Shown: positions 33,310 to 40,722 of the stretch, in pieces
Layout of the letters: every line of letters begins with the position of its first letter
How positions within the stretch are numbered: the stretch's first letter is position 1
From: Streptomyces sp. NBC_00224
GTDB taxonomy: Bacteria > Actinomycetota > Actinomycetes > Streptomycetales > Streptomycetaceae
Reading direction: 5' to 3'
Length of the DNA stretch: 64,000 bases
Assembly (NCBI RefSeq): GCF_041435195.1
Contig: NZ_CP108106.1
Coordinates: forward strand, 1,054,001 to 1,118,000
Notes under the pieces: model-generated
Told to the model about the DNA's origin: nothing
Seen by the model: the letters and a program-made list of their open reading frames with translations, nothing else
The model's database searches: none
Program-made: the position numbers and the translations under genes

Positions 33310-33702
33310 TCAGCGGGCGCTGCCCAGATTCCGGTCGGCGTCGGAGCCCCGGAGCATCAAGGTGGTCTCCTCGATGCGGTGGAAGCGTCCGTCGGGGGCG
33401 AGGTCGGCGAACACGTACACCTCCATGCTCACCGTCGAGCCGTCCTTCTTCGTGACGTCGACGGTGTGCCGGTCGGCGTACCTGCCGCCGTCATACAGCT
33501 CCTCGTGCACCGTGACGCGGCCGTCGGCGACGACGGTGCGCAGATGGGAAATGTGCTCGATGAACTCGGCGCGGTCGGCCCACTCCCCGTCGGTGCGCTG
33601 GCGGTACTGCGCGGTGAAGTGGCGCTCGGCCGCCGCCTCCACGGTGATGTCGCGGTTGAACAGCAGGTCGTCGAGGGCAGCGCTGATACCGGTGCGGTTC
33701 AT
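33310..33702 (-). CDS. SnoaL-like / NTF2-fold protein
   Basis: A 130-residue alpha-beta-barrel protein of the nuclear transport factor 2/SnoaL type ([21 protein letters not shown], then [12 protein letters not shown], then [20 protein letters not shown]). Members include polyketide cyclases, ketosteroid isomerases and many uncharacterised ligand binders; the catalytic Asp/His set is not certain here. ATG 33702 follows AAGGGA. It is divergent from a MarR gene across an array of 40-bp repeats, and the PNPOx-like gene follows 61 bp after its stop, probably in the same transcript. Confidence 0.75.
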   Translation of the reverse strand: MNRTGISAALDDLLFNRDITVEAAAERHFTAQYRQRTDGEWADRAEFIEHISHLRTVVADGRVTVHEELYDGGRYADRHTVDVTKKDGSTVSMEVYVFADLAPDGRFHRIEETTLMLRGSDADRNLGSAR

Positions 33703-33730
33703 GGTGGTTCCCTTCACACAAGCCCGTGGT

Positions 33731-33827
33731 GCGTGCGCGGAGCATGCATCGATGACACGGTAACAGGAACGCGTGCGTGGCGCACGCATTGATGACACCG
33801 TAACAGGAACGCGTGCGCAGCGCACGC
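33731..33827. repeat. 40-bp tandem repeat with three MarR operators
   Basis: A 40-bp unit (operator GCGTGCG-N3-CGCACGC followed by about 23 bp containing GATGACACNGTAACAGGAAC) repeats head-to-tail with an exact 40-bp period. Operator A, 33731-33747, is degenerate (right arm AGCATGC). Operators B, 33771-33787, and C, 33811-33827, have perfect 7-bp arms. Forty bp is close to four helical turns, so three repressor dimers would sit on one face. Located between the divergent marR and SnoaL-like genes. Confidence 0.85.
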
Positions 33828-33839
33828 TATTCTTGGGAG

Positions 33840-34286
33840 GTGGACAACGAAGTAGGGCACGAGATCGCGGACGCGCTGGGGATTCTGCTGCGCCGCACCA
33901 CGCGCGCACAGCTGCACCAACAGCTCACCGCCGGCATGGGCGAGGGGGTGGACGAGGTGACGTACCCGGTGCTCAGCGCACTGGCACGGACGGGGCCGCG
34001 CAGCGCGGCCGATCTGGCGCCCGATGTCGGAATCGACCGCTCCGGCGTCACCCGCCGCGCCTCCCGGCTGGAGGCCGCCGGGCTCGTCCGCCGCGAGCCG
34101 GACCCCAACGACCGGCGGGCACACCTGCTCGTCCTCACCGAGCGGGGCCGGCTCGCGGTGACAGAGCTGCGTACGCGGCTGGCCGCCCACATCACGGCCA
34201 GCCTGGCCTCCTGGCCGCCGGGCGAGGCCGAGGCCTTCGCCCACCAGCTGCGCCGCTTCACGGCCGAGGGCCCGTTCGCCCAGTGA
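33840..34286 (+). CDS. MarR family transcriptional regulator
   Basis: A 148-residue MarR protein: helix 1 (IADALGILLRRTTRAQLHQQL), winged-helix core (TGPRSAADLAPDVGIDRSGVTRRASRLEAAGLVRREPDPNDRRAHLLVLT, with the DxRxxxLxLT wing). It should bind the GCGTGCG-N3-CGCACGC sites upstream, repressing itself and the divergent SnoaL-like/PNPOx-like pair. GTG 33840 is preceded 6 nt earlier by TATTCT (a -10-like hexamer), which fits a leaderless transcript; GGGAGG directly abuts the start and cannot act as a normal ribosome binding site. Confidence 0.85.
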   Translation: MDNEVGHEIADALGILLRRTTRAQLHQQLTAGMGEGVDEVTYPVLSALARTGPRSAADLAPDVGIDRSGVTRRASRLEAAGLVRREPDPNDRRAHLLVLTERGRLAVTELRTRLAAHITASLASWPPGEAEAFAHQLRRFTAEGPFAQ

Positions 34287-34321
34287 GCGGCACGGCGCCC
34301 GCCGCGGCCGGGAAACGCGAA

Positions 34322-34354
34322 CGGCCCACCGGCGGCTGACGCGCCGGTGGGCCG
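34322..34354. terminator. Bidirectional terminator hairpin
   Basis: Perfect 13-bp arms CGGCCCACCGGCG (34322-34334) and CGCCGGTGGGCCG (34342-34354), loop of 7 nt, between the convergent marR and acyl-CoA dehydrogenase genes. Confidence 0.8.
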
Positions 34355-34374
34355 AGGCAGGTGGGGTCAGCGCA

Positions 34375-36093
34375 TCACGGCTGCATCTCGTACGCCCCAG
34401 AAAGCGCCTCGACACGCTCCCAGACGCGCGCCGAGCGGGCCGCGTCCACGAGGGGACGCCGGACCGCGCCGAGCGCCCAGGTCTGCTGCTGCTCGGTGGC
34501 GGAGTCCTTGCCGTGCAGCTCCACGGCGTGCGCGGAGAAGTCGCGTACGAGAACGGCGAACAGCTCGTCCAGCACGTCTTCGTCCAGGCCCGTCAGACGG
34601 GCCTGCTCCAGGATCAGCTGGCCGTGGACGACGAGCGCGAACAGCTGGCCGACGGCGAGCAGGAGGTCGAGGTCGCGGCTCTGCTCCTCGTCGGGGGCCG
34701 CGGTGGTGACGAACTCGCACAGCGCGTCGGCCTGCTCGCGGAGGCGGGCGACGTTGGGCAGCGCGGCGTAGCCGTCGTAGGCCTCGCGCCAGTCGTGGAA
34801 GCGTACGGAGCCCAGGCCACGGGCCGGGCCCTGCTGGAAGAGGAACGCGTCGTCGGCCGCGTCGAGGCGGGTGGGGACGGGGGCGTACTCGGCGGGGGCC
34901 AGCAGGTGGTTGCGCATGAACTTGAGGATCAGCGCGAGGTTGACGTGAACCGTGCCCTCCAGCTTGGGCAGTCCACGGATCTCGATGGCCGCCTGGGCGA
35001 AGTAGTTGTCCTTCTCGAAGCCCTTGGCGGCGATGACGTCCCACATCAGGTCGATGACCTTCTCGCCCTCCGTGGTCACCTTCATCTTCGTCATCGGGTT
35101 GAAGAGGAGGTAGCGGCGGTCGTCGGGTCCGGCCGAGCGGAAGTAGTCGACGGCGCGGTCGCTGAACAGCTTCATCCCGACGAGACGGACGTACGCGTCG
35201 GTCAGCTCACGCCGCACGTGCGGGAAGGCGGTGACGGGGCGGCCGTACAGGATGCGGTTGTGCGCGTGGGTGACGGCCTCGTACATCGCGTGCTCGCAGA
35301 TGCCGATCGAGGCGGTGCACAGGTTGAACTTGCCGACGTTGACCGTGTTGAGGGCGGCGTCGAAGGCGGCGCGGCCGGTGTGCAGGACGTCGTCCGGGCC
35401 GACCGGGTAGTCCTCCAGGCGGAACTCACTGACGTACTTGGAGGAGTCCACGACGTTCTTGACGAGGTGGTACGCGGGGTGGCGGCTGTCGGCGGCGAAG
35501 AAGACGTAGCCGTCCGGGCCCTCGACGTCGGTGCGCCGGCCGAAGACCGACACCAGCCCGGCGGCGTTGCCGTTGCCGATGTAGTACTTGGAACCGGTGG
35601 CCCGGAAGCCGCCGTCGCCGTCGGGCTCAAGCAGCATGTCGGTGGAGTAGATGTCGGCGCCGTGCGTCTTCTCGGACAGGCCGAAGGCGAACACCTCGCC
35701 CTGGGAGAGGAGTTCGGCCGCGCGGGCACGGGCGGCGGCGTTGTCGCTCTGCCAGACGGGGCCGAGGCCGAGGATGGTGACCTGCCAGGCGTACCAGTAG
35801 TCGAGGCCGTAGAACCCGAAGATCTCGTTGAGGGCCGCGATCCGGGCCGTGTCCCAGCGCTGGTCCTCGTTCCCGGCGTCCGAGGCCGGGGTGAGGAAGG
35901 TCGCGAACAGGCCTTCCTTGGCGGAGAAGGCGAGGAAGTCCGCGAGCCAGGCGCGGGAGCGGTAGTCCTCGATCAGCTTGCGCTTGCCGCGCTCCTCGAA
36001 CCAGTCGACGGTGGCGCGCAGCAGCCTGCGGGTCTCAGGGTCGAAGTGCGCCGGGTCGTAGGTACGCGGGTTGAACAGCAGGGCGTCGGACAT
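34375..36093 (-). CDS. Acyl-CoA dehydrogenase/oxidase family flavoenzyme
   Basis: A 572-residue FAD enzyme of the acyl-CoA dehydrogenase superfamily. EVFAFGLSEKTHGADIYST is the central FAD-contacting (A-x-x-x-T-E) region, FRATGSKYYIGNGNAAGLVSVFG the beta-domain, and the C-terminal helical domain includes PKLEGTVHVNLALILKFMRNHLL, which resembles the E-x-T region of acyl-CoA oxidases. It is longer than the usual 380-residue dehydrogenases and closer in size to oxidase-like forms. Substrate unknown. Located downstream of the PadR gene on the same strand (36 bp), and so likely co-regulated. Confidence 0.8.
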   Translation of the reverse strand: MSDALLFNPRTYDPAHFDPETRRLLRATVDWFEERGKRKLIEDYRSRAWLADFLAFSAKEGLFATFLTPASDAGNEDQRWDTARIAALNEIFGFYGLDYWYAWQVTILGLGPVWQSDNAAARARAAELLSQGEVFAFGLSEKTHGADIYSTDMLLEPDGDGGFRATGSKYYIGNGNAAGLVSVFGRRTDVEGPDGYVFFAADSRHPAYHLVKNVVDSSKYVSEFRLEDYPVGPDDVLHTGRAAFDAALNTVNVGKFNLCTASIGICEHAMYEAVTHAHNRILYGRPVTAFPHVRRELTDAYVRLVGMKLFSDRAVDYFRSAGPDDRRYLLFNPMTKMKVTTEGEKVIDLMWDVIAAKGFEKDNYFAQAAIEIRGLPKLEGTVHVNLALILKFMRNHLLAPAEYAPVPTRLDAADDAFLFQQGPARGLGSVRFHDWREAYDGYAALPNVARLREQADALCEFVTTAAPDEEQSRDLDLLLAVGQLFALVVHGQLILEQARLTGLDEDVLDELFAVLVRDFSAHAVELHGKDSATEQQQTWALGAVRRPLVDAARSARVWERVEALSGAYEMQP

Positions 36094-36129
36094 GAAGGTC
36101 CGCCTTTCGAGAAGAGGTCGGAGTCGAGG

Positions 36130-36705
36130 TCAGTGGTCATCGGTGGTCGGTGAGCCGGTGGACAGCCGGTGGAGGGTGGCGAGGACGTCATCGAGCCAGG
36201 CGATCGTCATCCGCTCGTACGCGATGCCGCCCCGCAGCACGACGTGCTGCAGCTCCTGACCGGTGTCGAGCGGTGCGGGGGCGGCGGGACCGGTGAAATC
36301 GCGCAGCTCCCCGGCGAGGTAGTGGGCGAGCCGGTCGCTGTGCACCCGGCGGTGCCGCTCGACCTCGTGGATCACCGTGGCCGGGTCGTCGAAGGCCGCA
36401 CCGCGGATCTTCACGGCGAGGTCGTGGCGCAGGCTCTCGGGTTCGATCGGCTCGTGCAGCCACTGGGCGAGGGCGGTGCGGCCGGGGCCCGCGACGGAGT
36501 ACTCCTTCTTGTCCGGCCGGCCCTCCTGGGCCACCTCGCGGACGGCGAGCATGCCGTCGCCCTCCATGCGCTTGAGGACGCGGTAGATCTGCTGGTGTGT
36601 CGCTGTCCAGAAGTAGCCGATGGACCGCTCGAACCGCCGGGCCAGCTCATAGCCTGAGCCCGGCTTCTCCAGCAGGGAGACGAGGATCGCGTGTTCGAGC
36701 GCCAT
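36130..36705 (-). CDS. PadR family transcriptional regulator
   Basis: A 191-residue PadR regulator: winged helix MALEHAILVSLLEKPGSGYELARRFERSIGYFWTATHQQIYRVLKRMEGDGML, then the C-terminal Vir-like helical domain. PadR proteins repress genes for detoxifying phenolic or other toxic compounds. A perfect palindrome (36718-36737) lies 13 bp upstream, and the acyl-CoA dehydrogenase gene follows it; self-repression of this two-gene unit is the natural reading. Confidence 0.9.
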   Translation of the reverse strand: MALEHAILVSLLEKPGSGYELARRFERSIGYFWTATHQQIYRVLKRMEGDGMLAVREVAQEGRPDKKEYSVAGPGRTALAQWLHEPIEPESLRHDLAVKIRGAAFDDPATVIHEVERHRRVHSDRLAHYLAGELRDFTGPAAPAPLDTGQELQHVVLRGGIAYERMTIAWLDDVLATLHRLSTGSPTTDDH

Positions 36706-36717
36706 ACCGCGATCCTT

Positions 36718-36737
36718 CTATGCAACTCGTTGCATAG
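36718..36737. promoter_or_regulatory. PadR operator, perfect palindrome
   Basis: CTATGCAACTCGTTGCATAG has perfect 9-bp arms around a 2-bp centre, with the ATGCAAC/GTTGCAT core seen in PadR sites, and it is placed just upstream of the padR start. Strong candidate operator. Confidence 0.8.
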
Positions 36738-37029
36738 CCAAGCCGCACCGCCCGAGTGAGACCCGGATCACCCGGGACTGCGGGGGGCGGTGCGGCTCGT
36801 CGGGACCGGGTCCGGCGTCGATCCGCAGCGTCAGGTCAGAGCGTGGCGCCCTCGGTGAGATCACGCCCGCGCTCCGCGAACGCCCGGGCATCGCCGGCTG
36901 CGGCCGGGCCGCGGCCACGTCCGCGATCGCCCGTATATGAAACATAGATGCCCCACTGCGACACTCGGCGCAGAACGACCCGAAGGCCAGGTCGCAGCCG
37001 TAGGCCTCCTCGAAAGACAGGGAATTCCC

Positions 37030-37221
37030 GTGCAGCACAACCTCAAGTCCGGCGCCCGCCGTATGACCGTTCTCGTCCCGGCGCTCGTCGCTGCCCTCCT
37101 CGCCGTCTCGGGACCGGTCCTGTCCGCGGCCCACTCCGGTGACACGGCACGGACCTCCCTGGCCGACGGCCCCCTCCGCCCCGGAAAGAGCGACCACGAG
37201 GAGTTCAACACCAAGGCGTGA
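37030..37221 (+). CDS. Small secreted peptide-like protein
   Basis: A 63-residue frame with strong codon bias. GTG 37030 gives VQHNLKSGARR, a hydrophobic segment TVLVPALVAALLAVSGPVLSA, then AHSGDTARTSLADGPLRPGK and SDHEEFNTKA: a Sec signal-peptide layout with a roughly 30-residue hydrophilic mature part. A weak AGGGAA lies ahead. An ATG at 37063 is an alternative start but would delete the basic N-region. Its 3' end converges on the AfsR-like gene with a long shared hairpin. No homologue comes to mind; it could be a signalling peptide or simply a short exported protein. Confidence 0.45.
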   Translation: MQHNLKSGARRMTVLVPALVAALLAVSGPVLSAAHSGDTARTSLADGPLRPGKSDHEEFNTKA

Positions 37222-37231
37222 CGGCGGCTGT

Positions 37232-37291
37232 CACCGGGGTCATGCCGGTGCAGGGCGGACCCCCCTGCCCTGTACCGCCATGACCCCGGTG
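37232..37291. terminator. Long inverted repeat overlapping a gene 3' end
   Basis: 24-nt arms (37232-37255 and 37268-37291) with two mismatches; the outer 13 bp CACCGGGGTCATG / CATGACCCCGGTG is perfect. It begins 11 bp after the secreted-peptide stop and includes the last 17 codons of the convergent AfsR-like gene, so it can terminate both transcripts. Confidence 0.75.
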
Positions 37292-40245
37292 GCGTCCACG
37301 AGCAGCCGCGCCTGTGCGGCCTCGGGCAGACCGGCCCGGGTGAAGACCTCCAGCGCCTCCCGGGAGTGGGCCAGCGCCTGCTCGTCGTGACCGGCGTCGG
37401 CGGAGATACGGGCGTGGATCAGCAGCGCGTATCCACGGTCGCGGTCACGGTCGGGCACCGTCCGGAAGTAGGCCACCGCTTGGGCGGCCGCGTCCAGTGC
37501 CGACTCGGCGCGGCCCAGGACGCGCAGGGTCTCGGCGTAGCGGTACAGGGCCTGGGCCCGCCGGCCCGGGATCCTCTCGGCTTCGCAGACCTCCAGGCAC
37601 TGCGCGTAGTCGGCCAGCGCCTCCGGCAAACGGTCCAGTTCGTGCAGGGCCTGGCCGCGTACGCACAGTGCGTGGGCGATGCCGTGGTGGTCCGCCATCT
37701 CGCGCAGGGCGCTCAACGCCTCGTCGCAGGCGGGCAGCGCCTCGTCGGCCCTGCCCCCGCGGATCCTGGCCAGCGCGGCGTTGAGGGTGGTGGTCAGTCC
37801 GCCCGAGCGGTGCCCCAGCTCGCGGGCCAGGGCGAGCGCCTGGTCGAAGTGCTCGGCCGCGTCGTCGTAGCGCTGCTCGAACTGCGCGATGACGCCCAGG
37901 TCGTTGTACGCCTGTTGCAGGATGGCGCGGTCTCCGGCCCGGCGGCATGCCTCGGCGGCCAGTTGGGAGTCGGCCCGGGCCTGCGCCAGCTGGGTCGCCT
38001 GGAGCGCCGCGTTGCCGCAGATGAAATGGGCACGCCCGGCGGCGTGGTGGTTGCCGTGCAGCGCCGAGACCCGGGCCAGCGCCCTTGCCGTGAGGGCCAT
38101 CCGCCCGTACGCGATGTCCTGACCGAACGAGCTCAGGGCCACCAACATGTCCGCCGCCACCGTCAGCAGGTCCGGTTCGGCGCTGTCCCCTCGCGCGACC
38201 AGGAGCTGGACGGCGTGAACGGCGCAGTCGAACTCCGCCACGACCCATGCCCGCGCGTGCGCCAAGGTCACGAGCCGGTGCTCTCCCGGCTCCGCGCTCA
38301 CGACGGAGATCGTGCTGTGCACCGCGTCCCCCGGCACCATCCGCTGGAACGCCTCGGCCGCCATCCGCAGCAGATGGTGGAGCAGTCGGCGCTCCACCGC
38401 GAAGTCCGCCCCGCCCGACGGATCGGTGTCCGGCCGCGGCAGATGCAGCGCGAAGTCCCGGCCCAGCTCGTGGTAGCGGTAGCGTCCCGCTTCCGGCGAT
38501 TCCAGCAGCGCGGCATCCACCAGCGCCTCCAGCAGGGTCTCCGTCTCCGACTCCCCCAGGCCCAGCGCCGCCGCAGCAGCGGACAGGCCGATGCTCGGCC
38601 AGGCCACCGGGGCCAGCGAACGGAACACCATTGCCTGTCTCGCCGTCAACTGGCGGTAGCCGAGTTCGAAGACGGCGGAGACGGCCAGGTCGTCGGCCCG
38701 TAGTTCGCTCAGCCGCCGTCGTTCATCCGCCAGCCGGGCCAGCAGGTACGCCACCGTCCAGCCCGGCCGGGCCGCCAGCCGGGCGGCCACGATACGCACC
38801 GCCAGGGGCAGATGGGCGCAGGCGCCCACCAGGGCGACCGCGGCGGCCTCCTCCCGGTCGACCCGGTGCGCGCCGACGATGTGCCGCAGCAGGGACAGGG
38901 CTTCGGCCGGACTGAACTCCGCCAGCTGGACATGCGTGCCGGACGGCACACCGGCGAGGTGGGCCCGGCTGGTCACCACGACCGCGCAGTGGACGGCGCC
39001 CGGCAGCAGCGGCTTGACCTGCGCGGTGTCGCGGGCGTCGTCGAGCAGCAGGAGGACCCTGCGGCCGTCGAGGACCGTACGGAACAGCCGCGCGCGGTCC
39101 TCCACGGAGCCGGGCACCTCCTGCCGTGCCACGCCCAGCGCGGACAGGAAACTGGCCAGGACCGCGCCGGGGTCGGCCGCGTCCGCGCCGGTCCCGCGCA
39201 GGTCCGCGTAGAGCTGGCCGTCGGGGAACTCCTCCTTGACGCGATGGGCCACCCGCAGAGCCAGCGCGCTCTTGCCGATGCCGCCCATTCCGCTCACGGT
39301 GGCGACGGCCAGAGCGGTGCGGTCCCGATCGGCGAGGGCCTCGCACAGCGCGGCAAGCGTGCCGGCCCGGCCGCTGAAGTCGGCGATGTCCGCGGGGAGT
39401 TGCGCCGGGCGCAGCGGGGAGGACGGGCTCGCGGCCCCGGCGTCGGCGGCCTCCGTCCGGGTGGACGGCGACGCGGCGGGGGCCTGGACCGGGGCGACCA
39501 GTTCGGCGTCTCCGGCCAGGATCCGCTGGTGCAGCGTGCGCAGCTCCGGCCCCGGATCCAGCCCCAGCTCCGCCGCGAGCACCTCGCGCGCCGTCCCGAA
39601 CACGGCGAGCGCGTCGCCCTGGCGCCCGGCGGCGTACAGCGCGCGCATCAGGAATCCGTAGGGCCGCTCACGCAGCGGCTGTTCGCCGATGAACGCGGTC
39701 AGTTCCGGGACGACCTGGGTGTGCCGCCCCAGCAGGAGGTCGAGGGCGAATCGTTCCTCCAGCAGTTGCACACGCAGCTCGGACAGACGGGAGCGCTGCT
39801 GCTCGGCGAACGGTCCCGGCACCCCCGCCAGCGGTTCGCCGCGCCACAGCGCCACGGCCTCGGCGAGCAGTGCGGCTCCCTCATCGTGACGTCCGGCCTC
39901 ACGGGCACGTGCCGCGTCCGCGGCCAGCTGCTCGACGCGGAACGCGTCGACCGAAGCGGGCGGCACGGCGAGCCGGTAGCCGTCGTTGACGGAGGCCAGG
40001 ACCTGCGGATCGCAGCCGCCGCCCTCCAGGATCTTGCGCAGCCGCCACACGTACGTCCGCAGGATCATCACCGCGGAGCCCGGCGCCGCCTCGCCCCATA
40101 CGGCGCTCATCAGCTCGTGCAGGGGGACGACGTGGCCGGAGCGCAGTGCCAGCGCGGCCAGGGTCGCCTGCTGCTGGGGCGGGCCACCGGGCACGACGGT
40201 TCCGCCGATCTGGATGCCCATGGATCCGAGCATGAAGAATTCCAC
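37240..40245 (-). CDS. AfsR/SARP-type regulator with NB-ARC and TPR domains
   Basis: A 1001-residue regulator. Residues 1-95: OmpR-like winged helix (QQQATLAALALRSGHVVPLHEL, MILRTYVWRLRKIL). About 100-245: bacterial transcriptional activation domain (VDAFRVEQLAADAARAREAG, ALYAAGRQGDALAVFGTARE). About 280-560: NB-ARC STAND ATPase with P-loop VSGMGGIGKSALAL, VLLLLDDARDTAQVKPLLPG and an LPLAVRIVAARLA (GLPL-like) motif. From about 700: TPR repeats (DDAAEHFDQALALARELGHR). This is the AfsR layout. Such regulators activate nearby biosynthetic genes; the peptide locus next door (40321-52147) is the obvious candidate. Start ATG 40245 matches the HTH's beginning. Confidence 0.9.
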   Translation of the reverse strand: MEFFMLGSMGIQIGGTVVPGGPPQQQATLAALALRSGHVVPLHELMSAVWGEAAPGSAVMILRTYVWRLRKILEGGGCDPQVLASVNDGYRLAVPPASVDAFRVEQLAADAARAREAGRHDEGAALLAEAVALWRGEPLAGVPGPFAEQQRSRLSELRVQLLEERFALDLLLGRHTQVVPELTAFIGEQPLRERPYGFLMRALYAAGRQGDALAVFGTAREVLAAELGLDPGPELRTLHQRILAGDAELVAPVQAPAASPSTRTEAADAGAASPSSPLRPAQLPADIADFSGRAGTLAALCEALADRDRTALAVATVSGMGGIGKSALALRVAHRVKEEFPDGQLYADLRGTGADAADPGAVLASFLSALGVARQEVPGSVEDRARLFRTVLDGRRVLLLLDDARDTAQVKPLLPGAVHCAVVVTSRAHLAGVPSGTHVQLAEFSPAEALSLLRHIVGAHRVDREEAAAVALVGACAHLPLAVRIVAARLAARPGWTVAYLLARLADERRRLSELRADDLAVSAVFELGYRQLTARQAMVFRSLAPVAWPSIGLSAAAAALGLGESETETLLEALVDAALLESPEAGRYRYHELGRDFALHLPRPDTDPSGGADFAVERRLLHHLLRMAAEAFQRMVPGDAVHSTISVVSAEPGEHRLVTLAHARAWVVAEFDCAVHAVQLLVARGDSAEPDLLTVAADMLVALSSFGQDIAYGRMALTARALARVSALHGNHHAAGRAHFICGNAALQATQLAQARADSQLAAEACRRAGDRAILQQAYNDLGVIAQFEQRYDDAAEHFDQALALARELGHRSGGLTTTLNAALARIRGGRADEALPACDEALSALREMADHHGIAHALCVRGQALHELDRLPEALADYAQCLEVCEAERIPGRRAQALYRYAETLRVLGRAESALDAAAQAVAYFRTVPDRDRDRGYALLIHARISADAGHDEQALAHSREALEVFTRAGLPEAAQARLLVDATGVMAVQGRGVRPAPA

Positions 40246-40320
40246 AGTTCCCCCGGCGCGCGCACAAGTCTCACCGGCTGCTGGTCTCCAGCGATCTGGC
40301 GCGAACCGGTAAACGGAGGA

Positions 40321-40722
40321 TCATCTTACGGTGTTGGGGATTCCGACCAGGTGCGATGTGATGGCGTCCGGCTTCAGACCGATGGACGCCACGTCGGCCA
40401 GGGGCACCCACACGAGCCGGTACTGGTTGTCGCCGGAGTCGCGCTCGCTCTCCGGGCCGCCGAGGCGCGGCGTGCCCGTGGCCGGGCCCATCACGAAGTA
40501 GTGCTCGGAGCGGCCCGCGTTGTCGAGGGTGTGCAGAGGTGACTCCACGGCGGCGCGCAGCCCCGTCTCCTCGGCCAGTTCGCGTACGCACGCCTGCTCG
40601 GGCGTCTCCCCCTCCTCGACTCCTCCGCCCGGCAGGGTGTAGTACTCCGCGCCGCCCTTGCGGCGGTGGATCAGCAGCACGGCGTCGTCCTTCCGGACGA
40701 TCGCCACGGCCCGGGCCTTCAT
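40321..40722 (-). CDS. NUDIX hydrolase
   Basis: A 133-residue NUDIX enzyme. The box GGVEEGETPEQACVRELAEETGL has every required residue (G-x5-E-x7-R-E-x-x-E-E-x-G). The fold start is ARAVAIVRKDDAVLLIHRRK. Family members hydrolyse nucleoside diphosphates linked to other groups, including ADP-sugars, dinucleotides and oxidised dNTPs. ATG 40722 overlaps the stop of the kinase-like gene before it (ATGA). It is the last gene of the minus-strand operon with two kinase-like and one nucleotidyltransferase gene, so a role in trimming a nucleotide-linked intermediate is conceivable (inference). Confidence 0.9.
   Translation of the reverse strand: MKARAVAIVRKDDAVLLIHRRKGGAEYYTLPGGGVEEGETPEQACVRELAEETGLRAAVESPLHTLDNAGRSEHYFVMGPATGTPRLGGPESERDSGDNQYRLVWVPLADVASIGLKPDAITSHLVGIPNTVR

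Noticed and set aside
34513..36153. A 546-codon plus-strand frame across the acyl-CoA dehydrogenase
   Set aside because: Repetitive Val/Gly/Glu-rich antisense composition; the minus strand encodes a complete flavoenzyme.
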